NCBI RefSeq assembly: GCF_003201105.1
Contig: NZ_QICJ01000004.1
Location: 248,001-312,000 of the forward strand
DNA length: 64,000 nt
Source: Dyella sp. AtDHG13
Lineage (GTDB): Bacteria; Pseudomonadota; Gammaproteobacteria; Xanthomonadales; Rhodanobacteraceae
Direction: 5' to 3'
Numbering within the stretch: position 1 is the stretch's first letter; each line of letters starts with the position of its first letter. Shown here piece by piece: positions 27,821-37,486 of this stretch. The notes below the pieces were generated by a model. It saw nothing but the letters and a program-made list of their open reading frames with translations, did no database searches and was not told where the DNA came from. The position numbers and the translations under genes are program-made.

Positions 27821-28374
27821 TGGACAAACCCGACAGCACGCCTGCTCACCCAGGCGTGAACCTCGATCCGGCGTTCGCGCTGCGCATCACCGACCTGTTC
27901 CGCGAGCACAACCGCGCGCTCGTGGCGTTCCTGCAGTGCCGCCTGAATTCCCTGTCCGACGCCCAGGAGGTGGCGCAGGAAGCCTATGTGCGCCTGGTGA
28001 CGATGGAGCGTCCCGAACAGGTCGATTCGCTGCGCGCCTACCTGTTCCGCGTGGCTTCGAACCTGGCGGTGGATCGGCTGCGCGCGCGCCAGGTGCGTGC
28101 GGACAACCCCATCGAGGTGCCGGACGATGACCTGCACCTGGCGCCCATTCCCGAGCGACATGTGCACGCCACCGGGCAATTGCAGGAGCTCTACAAGGCG
28201 TTGCGCGAACTGCCGGCCAAGACGGGACGTGCCTTCGTCATGCACGTCATCGAGGGCCGCGAGATCAGCGCCATCGCACGGGCCATGAAGATCAGCGAGC
28301 GCATGGTGCGCTATCACGTCGCCAACGCCCTGGCTCATTGCCGCGCGCGGGTAGACGAACCGGAGATGCCATGA
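27820..28374 (+). CDS. FecI-type ECF sigma factor
   Basis: 184 residues from a GTG overlapping the DUF535 stop (TAGTG). Sigma region 2 is ITDLFREHNRALVAFLQCRL ... AQEVAQEAYVRLVTMERPEQ and LRAYLFRVASNLAVDRLRAR; region 4 is ALRELPAKTGRAFVMHVIEG ... ISAIARAMKISERMVRYHVA. This is the FecI-like group, normally held by a FecR partner and released by a TonB receptor carrying an STN domain. All three partners are adjacent here. Overlaps the next gene by four bases. Confidence 0.93.
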   Translation: MDKPDSTPAHPGVNLDPAFALRITDLFREHNRALVAFLQCRLNSLSDAQEVAQEAYVRLVTMERPEQVDSLRAYLFRVASNLAVDRLRARQVRADNPIEVPDDDLHLAPIPERHVHATGQLQELYKALRELPAKTGRAFVMHVIEGREISAIARAMKISERMVRYHVANALAHCRARVDEPEMP

Positions 28375-29363
28375 TGGCCAACACCTCACACGACCAAAAC
28401 CTGCGTGTCGCCGCCGACTGGTGGATGCGGCTGCGCGACCCCGCTGCGACGGAACGGACGACCGAGCAGTGGCTGGCCTGGACCGACGAAGACCCCGCGC
28501 ACCTCACCGCGTTCGAGCGCGTGACCGAACTGGCCGCGCGCCTGCAGGCGCTGGGCGAGGTATCGCGCGAGCGCCTGATCGCGGAGTTCGCCCCGCCGCA
28601 GGCTTCGCCGCGCCGCGGTTGGATACCCGCGGCCGCGGCGGCGGCCGTGGTGCTCGCGCTGGGCAGCGTCATGGGCTGGCAGGCCATGTCCGGCAGCGTC
28701 GCCACGCAGGACTACGCCAGCGCCATCGCCACGCAGCGCAGCGTGACGCTGGAAGACGGCACGCGCATCACGCTGGGCGGCGCCACGAAACTGACCACGC
28801 GCTTCAGCAGCGGACGGCGCGAGGTGGAGCTCAGCGCGGGCGAGGCGTACTTCGAGGTCGTGCACAACGCGCGCCGCCCCTTCGTGGTGCATGCGGGCGA
28901 CGTGACCATCGAGGACATCGGCACGGCGTTCAACGTGCGCCGCACGGGCAGCTACGTCACCGTCGCCATGGCCGAAGGCCGCGTGCGCGTGGCCGACGCC
29001 ACCGGCGGTTCGCACAACAGCCTGGAGGCCGTGGCCGGCCAGTCGGTGACCTACGACCCCGCGCACGCCGCCATGAACGTCACCGCCAGCGACCCGGCCG
29101 AAGCGGCCGCCTGGCGTAACGAGCGCCTGGCCTTCGACAACGAGCCGCTGTCGGTGGTGGTGGCCAACATCAACCGCTATCGCGCACAACCATTGCGCAT
29201 CGCCGATGCCGACCTGAACACGCTGACCTTCACCGGCACCGTCAAGGCGGACGCCATCGACGATTGGCTGCAGGCCCTGCCGCAGGTGTTGCCGTTGCGG
29301 GTGGGTACGGTCGGCGGCGAGACCGTGCTTTCCGATGCGCATCCCAAGGCGCAGCCGCACTGA
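28371..29363 (+). CDS. FecR-type anti-sigma/sigma regulator
   Basis: 330 residues. Cytosolic DUF4880 N-terminus (AADWWMRLRDPAATERTTEQ), one membrane segment near residue 95 (WIPAAAAAAVVLALGSVMGW), a periplasmic FecR domain (TLEDGTRITLGGATKLTTRF ... GEAYFEVVHNARRPFVVHAG ... TAFNVR) and a C-terminal DUF4974-like end (LQALPQVLPLRVG). It transmits receptor occupancy to the sigma factor. ATGA overlap with the sigma gene indicates translational coupling. Confidence 0.93.
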   Translation: MMANTSHDQNLRVAADWWMRLRDPAATERTTEQWLAWTDEDPAHLTAFERVTELAARLQALGEVSRERLIAEFAPPQASPRRGWIPAAAAAAVVLALGSVMGWQAMSGSVATQDYASAIATQRSVTLEDGTRITLGGATKLTTRFSSGRREVELSAGEAYFEVVHNARRPFVVHAGDVTIEDIGTAFNVRRTGSYVTVAMAEGRVRVADATGGSHNSLEAVAGQSVTYDPAHAAMNVTASDPAEAAAWRNERLAFDNEPLSVVVANINRYRAQPLRIADADLNTLTFTGTVKADAIDDWLQALPQVLPLRVGTVGGETVLSDAHPKAQPH

Positions 29364-29481
29364 CGATCGCGTCTCGGGGTGACAGCCCGTCGAAAGAAAG
29401 CGTTCATGCATTTGTCGTAACGACACAACGCGACCGCCGCGTGTCACACTCGGAGCTTTCGCTTGCCTAGAAGCGGGGGCC

Positions 29482-31881
29482 ATGAGGAAAGCTGTGACGC
29501 TGCTGCTGTCGGGCAGCCTGTCGATGTGCGTCTGCCTGGCCGTGCCCGGCAGCTGCATCGGCGCTCCGCGCGTCGCGGCGGAATCCTCGTCCCAGGCATC
29601 CCGCCTCGACTTCGCCATTCCTGCGCAACCGTTGGCCACCGCGCTGCTGGCCTTTGGCAAGCAGGCCAACGTGCAGGTGCTGACGGCGGGTTGCACGGTC
29701 GCGCGCTTCCGCTCGCTGGGCGCCACGGGCAACCTCACTGTGCAGGCGGCGCTCGCCAGGCTGCTGGAAGGCACCGGCCTGGTCTACGAGTTCACCGGCC
29801 AGGGCACCGTGGTGATCACCGCGCCGGAAGCACCGGGCAAGAAAGCATCGCCATCGGCCAAGCCGCCGGAGGTGAGGGAACTCACCTCCGTCGAAGCCAA
29901 TGCGCTGATCGGGCGCGACGTCGGCTTCAAGGCGTCGCTGACCAGCATCGGCTCGCGCAACGACGCCGACCTGATCGACGTGCCGCAGTCGGTCAGCGTG
30001 GTGACGCGCGACGTGATGACCTCGCAGCAGGCGGTCACCGTGGAAGACGTGGTGCGCAACGTGGCGGGCGTGGCCTATGTCGATGGCGCAGACGGCCTGC
30101 CGTTGTTCCAGATCCGCGGCTTCTATACCGGCAACGGCCTCATCGACGGCATGCCCAACAGCAATGCGGGCTCGGGTGATTTTCCGCCGCTGGTCGCGCT
30201 GGATCGCGTCGAGGTGATCAAGGGGCCGCAGTCGATCCTCGGCGACTCCAATGGCAACAGTTTTGGCGGCCTGATCAACGTCACCACCAAGCAACCGCAA
30301 AGCGTGCCGCTGCACGAGATCAGCTACACACTGGGCGAGCGGGGACAGGTGCAGGCGGCGGTGGACCTCACCGGCCCGCTGGGCCATGACCCGCGGCTCA
30401 CCTACCGGCTGGTGGTTTCCGGCGACTACGCCGACCGCTCGCCGCAGGGCTATCGCAACCGCCGCAGCGGCTACCTCGCGCCATCCATCGGCTGGACAAG
30501 CTCGAGCACGCAGCTGGTGGTGGGTTTGCAGCGCATCCTCAATCGCCTGCCGGTGCCCGATCACGCCGTGCTGCTGGGCGACACGGCGGGCAGCACGACG
30601 CCGTTCGGCCTGCTTACGGGCAATGCCTACGACTACGCCAACTACCAGACCAACCGCCTGTACTACCTGCTTGACCAGCAGCTGGGCCATGCCTGGACCT
30701 GGCGCAGTCGCGGGCAGTACGTGCAGCAGCGCAACGATTCGCAAGGCTGGACAATGAACAACCCCACGCTGTTCGGCGACACGTCGCCGTATGCCGAAGC
30801 CTATCGGTACAGCGATGCGTATTACTCCATGCAGAACGATTTCATCCGCGTGTTCGGCACCGGGCCGGTGACGCACACGGTGACCCTGGGCATGGATTAT
30901 TCGCGTTCGCGCGTGGGCCGCACCGACGATGCCGTGCACGTGTACGACGGCGTCTACAACCTGTTCGCCGACCCCGCCTTGCCGCGCGTGTCCGCCGTGA
31001 TGCAGCCGGACGACAACGTGCCCATCGCCGGCTCGCCGTGGTCGGTGAACAGCGGCCTGTTCCTGCAGGATCAGCTCTCGCTCGGCGAGCACTGGGACAT
31101 GCTGGTGGCGGCGCGCCGCTCGTACTACGAAGTGTCGTCCACCGATTCGGAAGGCAATCCGTGGACGCCACGACGGACCAAATGGGTGCCCAACGCGGGC
31201 ATCGTCTACAAGCTCACCCCGGACATCGCCTTCTACGGTGGCACGAGCAACGGTTTCCAGCCGCTGTCGTATCTCGGGGAAAACGGCCGGCCGCTGGTGC
31301 CGGCGTTGTCGCGCCAGCTGGAAGTCGGCGCCAAGCTCAACCTCTTTCACGAGCAGGCGTGGCTGGCGGTGTCGCTGTACCGCATCATGCTCGATCACAG
31401 CTATCTGTTTCTCGAGGAAACGCCCAACGTCGCGAGTTTCGGGCCGGGGCAGACCAATCGCGGACTGGAGATCGAGTTCGCCGGACGAGTGGCGCCGGGG
31501 CTGGACATCACCGGCAGCTACACTAATGCCCAGATCAGCAACCACGACGGCACGGCACCCACCGGCGCGCCGCGGCAGCGTTTCAATCTGTGGGCCAGCT
31601 ACTGGTTCCAGGGCGGCGCGCTGAAGGGCTGGGGCATCGCTGGCGGCGTACAGGCGCGCAGCCGCTCGCTGGGGCAAAGCCTGGATTACTCCACCTACTT
31701 CCCGTCGCCAGGGCAGGCCGAGGTCGATGCCAACGTCTCCTACCGCACCGATCGCTGGCGCATGACGCTGGGCGTGAAGAACCTGTTCGCGCGCACGCTG
31801 TACGCGTCGGATTTCAACGAAACCTTTGTGCCCTTGCGCACGCGGCGCAGCGTGGTTCTCTCGGGCGCCTACGACTTCTGA
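29482..31881 (+). CDS. TonB-dependent receptor with STN signalling domain
   Basis: 799 residues, outer membrane. Signal peptide ending near residue 28, then an STN domain (FAIPAQPLATALLAFGKQAN ... LARLLEGTGLVYEFTGQGTV), residues about 42-115, the part that contacts FecR. A plug domain follows (LIDVPQSVSVVTRDVM ... IRGFYTGNGLIDGMP), then the beta-barrel ending in SVVLSGAYDF with a C-terminal Phe. Similar to FpvA/FhuE/FoxA-type ferri-siderophore receptors. It is preceded by 118 bases of its own leader after fecR. Substrate is inferred to be an iron chelate. Confidence 0.92.
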   Translation: MRKAVTLLLSGSLSMCVCLAVPGSCIGAPRVAAESSSQASRLDFAIPAQPLATALLAFGKQANVQVLTAGCTVARFRSLGATGNLTVQAALARLLEGTGLVYEFTGQGTVVITAPEAPGKKASPSAKPPEVRELTSVEANALIGRDVGFKASLTSIGSRNDADLIDVPQSVSVVTRDVMTSQQAVTVEDVVRNVAGVAYVDGADGLPLFQIRGFYTGNGLIDGMPNSNAGSGDFPPLVALDRVEVIKGPQSILGDSNGNSFGGLINVTTKQPQSVPLHEISYTLGERGQVQAAVDLTGPLGHDPRLTYRLVVSGDYADRSPQGYRNRRSGYLAPSIGWTSSSTQLVVGLQRILNRLPVPDHAVLLGDTAGSTTPFGLLTGNAYDYANYQTNRLYYLLDQQLGHAWTWRSRGQYVQQRNDSQGWTMNNPTLFGDTSPYAEAYRYSDAYYSMQNDFIRVFGTGPVTHTVTLGMDYSRSRVGRTDDAVHVYDGVYNLFADPALPRVSAVMQPDDNVPIAGSPWSVNSGLFLQDQLSLGEHWDMLVAARRSYYEVSSTDSEGNPWTPRRTKWVPNAGIVYKLTPDIAFYGGTSNGFQPLSYLGENGRPLVPALSRQLEVGAKLNLFHEQAWLAVSLYRIMLDHSYLFLEETPNVASFGPGQTNRGLEIEFAGRVAPGLDITGSYTNAQISNHDGTAPTGAPRQRFNLWASYWFQGGALKGWGIAGGVQARSRSLGQSLDYSTYFPSPGQAEVDANVSYRTDRWRMTLGVKNLFARTLYASDFNETFVPLRTRRSVVLSGAYDF

Positions 31882-31894
31882 TTCGCAGCATGAA

Positions 31895-31924
31895 AAAACC
31901 CCGGGAGTCGCCTCCCGGGGTTTT
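31895..31924. terminator. Bidirectional terminator
   Basis: AAAACCCCGGGAG-GCGA-type hairpin (arms AAAACCCCGGGAG / CTCCCGGGGTTTT), between the convergent receptor gene and the small secreted protein gene; A- and T-runs on both sides suit both strands. Confidence 0.92.
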
Positions 31925-31946
31925 CGGTTCACTCGTGCGGAACGAC

Positions 31947-32240
31947 TTACTGCTTCGGCGTGGCCGGTGCGCCGCCCTCGGCCTTGGTGGCTTCGGTCTT
32001 GGTCGCGTCGGTGGCCGCCGACTTCGCCTTGTGGGCGCTGTGCTTGGCCTTGTGGCCGGTTTCCGTGGCCTTGGTGGTGGCGGCGTCGGTGGTGGACTTG
32101 GCCGTGTCCTTCGCTGCCGCACCCGCGGTGGTCGCGGCGGCTTCGGTCTTCGCGGCCGGAGCGGCGTCCTGCGCGAATGCCGGAACGGTCAGGACGGAAG
32201 CGGCGGTGACGAAGAGAGCGGCAAGCATGGTCTTACGCAT
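31947..32240 (-). CDS. Small Ala/Lys/Thr-rich secreted protein
   Basis: 97 residues. Signal peptide MRKTMLAALFVTAASVLTVPAFAQ; the mature part is built almost only of Ala, Lys, Thr, Ser, Asp and Glu with repeated TKATE/AHKAKSAAT words and no Cys, Trp or Tyr. GGAGG is nine bases upstream. Such strings are common as abundant periplasmic small proteins in this order; function unknown. The composition suggests a disordered or helical, basic protein. Confidence 0.75.
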   Translation of the reverse strand: MRKTMLAALFVTAASVLTVPAFAQDAAPAAKTEAAATTAGAAAKDTAKSTTDAATTKATETGHKAKHSAHKAKSAATDATKTEATKAEGGAPATPKQ

Positions 32241-32483
32241 GAGGTAAACCTCCAGTGTGGGAATGCCAGCGAAGGCGTTGCTTCGTGGCTGGGATCCAAG
32301 CTAGACGCGGATCGCTCTACCGAACCTGAACGGAACCGGCTCCCTTTAGCGCGCAGACAGATCGATGAATCCGCGTTATGAACCGTGTTGGAAAACGCTT
32401 TCATACCGCTTGAAAAGCTCGCGAAACGGCCGCCACGCTCATTTCGTTTGGACGTCCATACGGTCAGCGCCGTTAGGATGCCG

Positions 32484-34385
32484 TTATTGCCGGGCGCCGG
32501 CCGATTCGTTCTCGCCCGCAGGTAGCAGCGGGGCGTCTTCCACAACGCCTGCGGTCTGCAGCGTGGCCCTGGGCAACATGGGATCCAGCTTGCCCTTCAT
32601 GCGCAGCAGGGCGACGTTGGCCATGTCGTCGTCTTCCTGCTGTTCGGAGTGATCCTCGGCTTCCAGCGGCGCGCCGGGCGCGCGGGTGAGCGCGGCCAGC
32701 TGCGGGGCGATCACCTGGGTCAGCGCGAAGTACGCATCGTCATGCACGCCGGCCTGCTCCAGCAGGCGCCCGGGCAGCATCCACGACGCCAGCGATTCGG
32801 TGTTTGCCGGCGTCGGGTTGCGCGGGTCGACGAGCAGCCAGGTGCCTGCCTGGCTGAGCATGTCCTTGCCGTCGACGAAGCCGGTGGTGCGATAGGTATC
32901 CGTCAGCGCCGGCAGGTGGTCGCCATAGAACAGCAGCAAGGTGGGGCGCTCGCGATGCGCGAGCAGCTCGGCCAGCCGGCCCAGTTCCTGGTCCGCGTGA
33001 CGCATGTGGTAGAGGTAGTTCTGCAGTTCCAGCTTGTTCTGGCCGGTGACGCCTTCGGGCACGGGGATGGCGTCGCGCTCGGCGGTATTGGCGGGCGGCA
33101 CGTCGTAGGGGCCGTGCGCCTCGATGCTGATGGCGAACAGGAACTGCGGCGGCCCGGCGTTTTTCAGCTGGGCCATGATCTCGTCGGTCATCGCGCTGTC
33201 GGCCATGTACTGACCGTCCATGGCCGCATGCGCCGGGAAGGACGAGCGGGACACGAAACGATCGAAGCCGATCGCCTGGAAGGCCGTGGTGCGATTCCAG
33301 AAGCCGGGATCGTTGCCGTGCAGCGCAATGGTTTCGTAGCCGTGCGAGCGCAGCACGCGCACCATGCTCGGCACCACCTTGTGGTTCAACTGCAGGTAGG
33401 GAAACTGCAGGTCGTCGAAATAGCGCAGCGACAGGCCGGTGAGCACTTCGAACTCGGTGCGGATGGTGCCGCCGCCATAGGTCGGCACATGCAGCGGACC
33501 GCTGGCGCCCTGGGCGGCCAGGCGGTGCAGGTTCGGCGTGAGGTCGGCGTGCTCGTAACCCTTCATGATCGACGGGTCGAAGAACGACTCGCTCTGCACC
33601 ACCACGATGTCGGGTGCTTCGCCGGTGGCGTGCGCGGGCGCCTGCAGGCGTTCGCGCAGCGCCGCGTCGGAGCGGGCTATCAACTGCCGTGCCGCCGCGG
33701 CATCGGGTTTCTTGCGCGCATGGTTCTGGTGCAGGTGGAACATCATCAGCGAACTGACCAGGCCCGAATGCTCGGCCGTGGCGGTGGCGGACCAGGGTTC
33801 CAGCCACAGGTGGTGCCCGCCGTAGATCTTCATCCAGCCCGGCATGCCGGCGAACAGCGTGCCGATCAGCGCCAGCAGCGCGAGCCCGGAAACCAGCCGC
33901 TTGCCGCGCGTGCGACGCGCGAACATGGGCGGCTCCATGCGCCAGGCGATCACGATGAGGGCGATGCCGGCGATCAACGCAAGGTAAGGCCAAGGGCTGG
34001 CCGGCAGATAGCTGCCCAGCAGCTTCAGCCCACCGCGACGCAACTGGCCCAGCATGCGGAAATCCGCGGGCATCAGCGGCGTATTGAGATGGCTCACCTT
34101 CAGCGCGTTGACGGCGTACACCACCGTCTGCAGCAGGAAGGCGAGGCTGAAGGAAAGGAGTGCGCGCCGGCTCAGCACCAGCAGCAGCGTCGCCAGCAGC
34201 AGGCCGGGCAGGGCGTTGGCGATCAGGTAGATCGGCTGGCTCAGGGCCTGCGCCGGACTGACGCCGACACCGCCATCGACCACACCGGTCAACAGCGTGA
34301 ACAGGGCCCCCAGCGCCAGGATCAAGGCTAGGCGGGCCGACAAGGGGCGCGCTGGGCGCGCGGGTCGTGTCGTGGGAGGGGTCAT
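32484..34385 (-). CDS. LTA synthase-family sulfatase-fold membrane protein
   Basis: 633 residues: about five membrane segments (residues 20-190), then a periplasmic alkaline-phosphatase-fold domain. DIVVVQSESFFDPSIMKGYE holds a metal-binding Glu, PTYGGGTIRTEFEVLTGL the catalytic Thr (about residue 307), and LLLFYGDHLPALTDTY the Asp/His metal ligands. In Gram-negatives, such proteins move phosphoglycerol or similar groups to periplasmic glucans (OpgB-like) or lipids. The start at 34385 has AGGGTGCC upstream; the open frame further up is not conserved. Divergent from glnE. Confidence 0.88.
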   Translation of the reverse strand: MTPPTTRPARPARPLSARLALILALGALFTLLTGVVDGGVGVSPAQALSQPIYLIANALPGLLLATLLLVLSRRALLSFSLAFLLQTVVYAVNALKVSHLNTPLMPADFRMLGQLRRGGLKLLGSYLPASPWPYLALIAGIALIVIAWRMEPPMFARRTRGKRLVSGLALLALIGTLFAGMPGWMKIYGGHHLWLEPWSATATAEHSGLVSSLMMFHLHQNHARKKPDAAAARQLIARSDAALRERLQAPAHATGEAPDIVVVQSESFFDPSIMKGYEHADLTPNLHRLAAQGASGPLHVPTYGGGTIRTEFEVLTGLSLRYFDDLQFPYLQLNHKVVPSMVRVLRSHGYETIALHGNDPGFWNRTTAFQAIGFDRFVSRSSFPAHAAMDGQYMADSAMTDEIMAQLKNAGPPQFLFAISIEAHGPYDVPPANTAERDAIPVPEGVTGQNKLELQNYLYHMRHADQELGRLAELLAHRERPTLLLFYGDHLPALTDTYRTTGFVDGKDMLSQAGTWLLVDPRNPTPANTESLASWMLPGRLLEQAGVHDDAYFALTQVIAPQLAALTRAPGAPLEAEDHSEQQEDDDMANVALLRMKGKLDPMLPRATLQTAGVVEDAPLLPAGENESAGARQ

Positions 34386-34627
34386 GGCACCCTGCGGATG
34401 GCTGTCATGGCTCGGACACGGAACTGTAACGATCCGGATCTGAACCATTTGTTGGGCGCCGTGACGGCGCGGGGCTAACGGCTTATCTCTGCCAACGCGG
34501 CACGCCGCGCCGCCGTGCACGCCGGCACCGCCAACAGCGGGGCGGCAGTCATGGTCCGGTCACATACAGCAGGGCCTGAACGTGTGCGAGCGCAGCATTG
34601 CGCACGGCACTGCGGCAGAATGACCGG

Positions 34628-37480
34628 ATGACTGTCATCACCAAGCCCACGGAATCCCCGGCGCTTCGCGCGTTGATCGACGACCGCTACAGCGAGCTGA
34701 TCGCTCGCTGCCGCCAGATGGGCGTGCCCTTGCACGACGACGCCGGCGTTGCCGAGCGCATCCGGCGCGCGCTGCTGGCCAGCGATTTTGCGTTCGATAC
34801 CTGGTTCAGGCAGCCGCAACTGCTCGCGCCGCAAGGCTTGGAGCGTCTGCGCTCGGGCAGCGACGCCAGCGCGCGCATCGATTCGCTCAAGCTTTCGACG
34901 GACGAGACAACGTGCCTGACGGAATTGCGGCGCTTCCGCCATGCGGAAGCGCTGCGCCTGGTGTTCCGCGACGTGAATGGCCTGGATGAGTTGCCCGAGA
35001 CGCTTTCGGCCACCAGCGTGCTCTACGAAGTGCTGCTGGAAGCGGCGCTGCGCTGGTCCGAACACGCGCTCGCGGCGCGTTACGGCCATAGCCGCAGCCA
35101 TGACGGCGCGCTGCAGCGCATGGTGGTGGTCGGCTTCGGCAAGCTCGGCGGCAGCGAGCTCAATTTTTCGTCCGACATCGACCTGGTGCTCGCCTACCCG
35201 CACAGCGGCCAGAGCGATGGCGCCCGATCGCTCGACAACAGCGAGTACTTCGTGCGCCTGGCCCGGCAACTCGTGCGGCTGCTCAACGAGCCGACAGTGG
35301 ACGGCATCTGCGCGCGCGTGGATCTGCGCCTGCGGCCGTTCGGCAATGCGGGCCGGCTGGCGCTGCCGTTCTCGGCGATGGAGCAGTACTACCAGAGCGA
35401 GGGGCGCGACTGGGAACGCTACGCGTGGATCAAGGCGCGTCCCGTGGCCGGCGATCGCCAGGCCGGCAAGCAGCTGCAGGACCTGCTGCGGCCCTTTGTC
35501 TATCGCAAATATCTCGACTACACCGCGTTCGCGGGCTTGCGCGAGATGAAATCGCTGATCGATGCCGAGGTCGCCCGCAAGGATCTGGCCGACAACCTCA
35601 AGCTCGGGCCCGGCGGCATCCGCGAGATCGAGTTCGTCGTGCAGCTAGTGCAGCTGATTCGCGGCGGCCGCGAACCCAGCCTGCGCGTGCGCGGCCTGCT
35701 GCCCGCGCTCACCGCGTGCGAGGCGCGCGGACACATCGGCGCGGCGCGCGCACGCGAACTGCGGGAAGCCTATGTGTTCCTGCGCCGCGTGGAAAACCGC
35801 GTGCAGATGCTGCGCGATGCGCAGACGCACGACATTCCCGAAGACGCGCTCAGCCGCGAGCGCATCGCGCTGGGCCTGGGCCATGCCTCGTGGGAGGAAC
35901 TGGAAGAACAGCTCGCCGAGCATCGCGCCAAGGTCAGCGAGGAGTTCGCCGAAGTGCTGATGCCGCAGGGCGGCCGCACCGCGGCGGCGCCGGTAGCCGA
36001 TGTCGCGCTGTGGCAGCGCGCCTGCACCGAAGCACTCGATGCGGGCGTGATGGAATCCTCGGGCTTTTCGCCGGGCGCGGAAGTCGCCGAGGCGCTGGTG
36101 AAACTCTCGCAGGCCACCACCGTGCGCGCCATGCCGCAGCGCTCGCGCGAACAGCTCGATCGGCTGATGCCGCAGCTGCTGGCCGTGGCGCGCGACAGCC
36201 GGGCGCCGGTGGCGTGCCTGCTGCGCCTGTGCCGGCTGGTGCAGGCGGTGGCGCGACGTTCGTCCTACCTTGCCCTGCTGGAAGAACAACCGGCGGCGCG
36301 CTTGCGGCTGGCGAAACTGTTCGCCGAAAGCGCCTTCCTCGCCGAGCGCGTGATCGTGCAGCCGCTGCTGCTCGACGACGTGCTCGATCCGCGCATCGAT
36401 CAGTTGCCGCTCAAGCGTGCCGACATCAGCGCCGAGATCACCCGCGTACTGGCGACGCTGGATGAGCGCGAGGCCGAAGCCGAGCTGGACCGGCTCAACG
36501 AATTCAAGGCCAGCGTGGCCTTCCGCCTGGGCCTGGCCTTCAGCGACGGCAGGGCCGATGCGGTGGCCACGGCGCGCCGGCTGGCGGTGCTCGCCGAATC
36601 CATCGTGCTGGCCGTCACCGCGCTCGCCGAACGCGAGCTCGCCGCGCAGCACGGGCGCCTGCCTGGCGACGGCACCGGCTTCGCGGTGCTGGGCTACGGC
36701 AGCCTGGGCGGTGAGGAACTGGGCTTCGCGTCCGACCTGGACCTGGTGTTCGTCTACGATGGCAAGCGCGCGCACGCGATGAGCGACGGCGCGCGTCCTC
36801 TGGAAGGTTCGCGCTGGTACCAGCGCCTCGCTCAGCGCGTGATGAACTGGCTCACCGTGATGACGCGCGGCGGCCGCCTGTACGAGGTGGACACGCGCCT
36901 GCGCCCCGATGGTTCCAAGGGCTTGCTGGTCAGCAGCCTCGACGCGTTCGAGGCCTACCAGAAGAGCCGCGCATGGACATGGGAACACCAGGCGCTGCTG
37001 CGCGCACGCCCCATCGCGGGCGACGCCTCGCTGCATGCCGACCTGGCCAAGGTGCGCCGCGAGGTGCTGGCGGTGCCGCGCGAACGTTCCGCCGTGCTGC
37101 ACGAAGTGAGCAGCATGCGGCAGCGCTGGCGTGCCGAACGCGATCGATCGGACGCGCTGTGGTTCGACCTCAAGCAAGGGCACGGCGGCCTGCTGGATAT
37201 CGAGTTCGCGCTGCAAGGCCTGGTGCTGGCCCATGCATCGGAACGTCCCGCCTTGCTCAACATCACCGCCAACGCGGGCCTGATCGAAGCCTGCCGCAAC
37301 GCCGGCCTGCTCGACGGCCGCCAGGCCGGCCTGTTCGCCGAAGCGCACGCCGAACTGCTGCACCGCGCACTCGCCTGCACGCTCGACCTGCGTTCGCGCA
37401 TTGCGCTGCGCGACGAAATGCTGGAGCGGCTCAGCGGCAACGTGCGCGAAGTGACGGCGGAGCTGGGCTTTTTGTTCTGA
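34628..37480 (+). CDS. glnE: Bifunctional glutamine synthetase adenylyltransferase/adenylyl-removing enzyme
   Basis: Adenylylates and deadenylylates glutamine synthetase in response to PII. 950 residues, the family size. The two nucleotidyltransferase domains show GSELNFSSDIDLVLAYPHSG (about residue 175) and GEELGFASDLDLVFVYDGKR (about 695); a helical linker and PII-uridylyltransferase/glutamine synthetase contact regions fill the rest. Start ATG at 34628 (MTVITKP); an upstream in-frame codon at 34598 adds nothing conserved. Divergent from the LTA-synthase-like gene; convergent with the ELM1-family gene, with only a six-base gap and no visible terminator. Confidence 0.97.
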   Translation: MTVITKPTESPALRALIDDRYSELIARCRQMGVPLHDDAGVAERIRRALLASDFAFDTWFRQPQLLAPQGLERLRSGSDASARIDSLKLSTDETTCLTELRRFRHAEALRLVFRDVNGLDELPETLSATSVLYEVLLEAALRWSEHALAARYGHSRSHDGALQRMVVVGFGKLGGSELNFSSDIDLVLAYPHSGQSDGARSLDNSEYFVRLARQLVRLLNEPTVDGICARVDLRLRPFGNAGRLALPFSAMEQYYQSEGRDWERYAWIKARPVAGDRQAGKQLQDLLRPFVYRKYLDYTAFAGLREMKSLIDAEVARKDLADNLKLGPGGIREIEFVVQLVQLIRGGREPSLRVRGLLPALTACEARGHIGAARARELREAYVFLRRVENRVQMLRDAQTHDIPEDALSRERIALGLGHASWEELEEQLAEHRAKVSEEFAEVLMPQGGRTAAAPVADVALWQRACTEALDAGVMESSGFSPGAEVAEALVKLSQATTVRAMPQRSREQLDRLMPQLLAVARDSRAPVACLLRLCRLVQAVARRSSYLALLEEQPAARLRLAKLFAESAFLAERVIVQPLLLDDVLDPRIDQLPLKRADISAEITRVLATLDEREAEAELDRLNEFKASVAFRLGLAFSDGRADAVATARRLAVLAESIVLAVTALAERELAAQHGRLPGDGTGFAVLGYGSLGGEELGFASDLDLVFVYDGKRAHAMSDGARPLEGSRWYQRLAQRVMNWLTVMTRGGRLYEVDTRLRPDGSKGLLVSSLDAFEAYQKSRAWTWEHQALLRARPIAGDASLHADLAKVRREVLAVPRERSAVLHEVSSMRQRWRAERDRSDALWFDLKQGHGGLLDIEFALQGLVLAHASERPALLNITANAGLIEACRNAGLLDGRQAGLFAEAHAELLHRALACTLDLRSRIALRDEMLERLSGNVREVTAELGFLF

Positions 37481-37486
37481 GCAGGC

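Noticed and set aside
29467..31932. 821-residue minus-strand frame
   Set aside because: Antisense to the TonB receptor gene; composition (HRRQ-rich) is that of a shadow.
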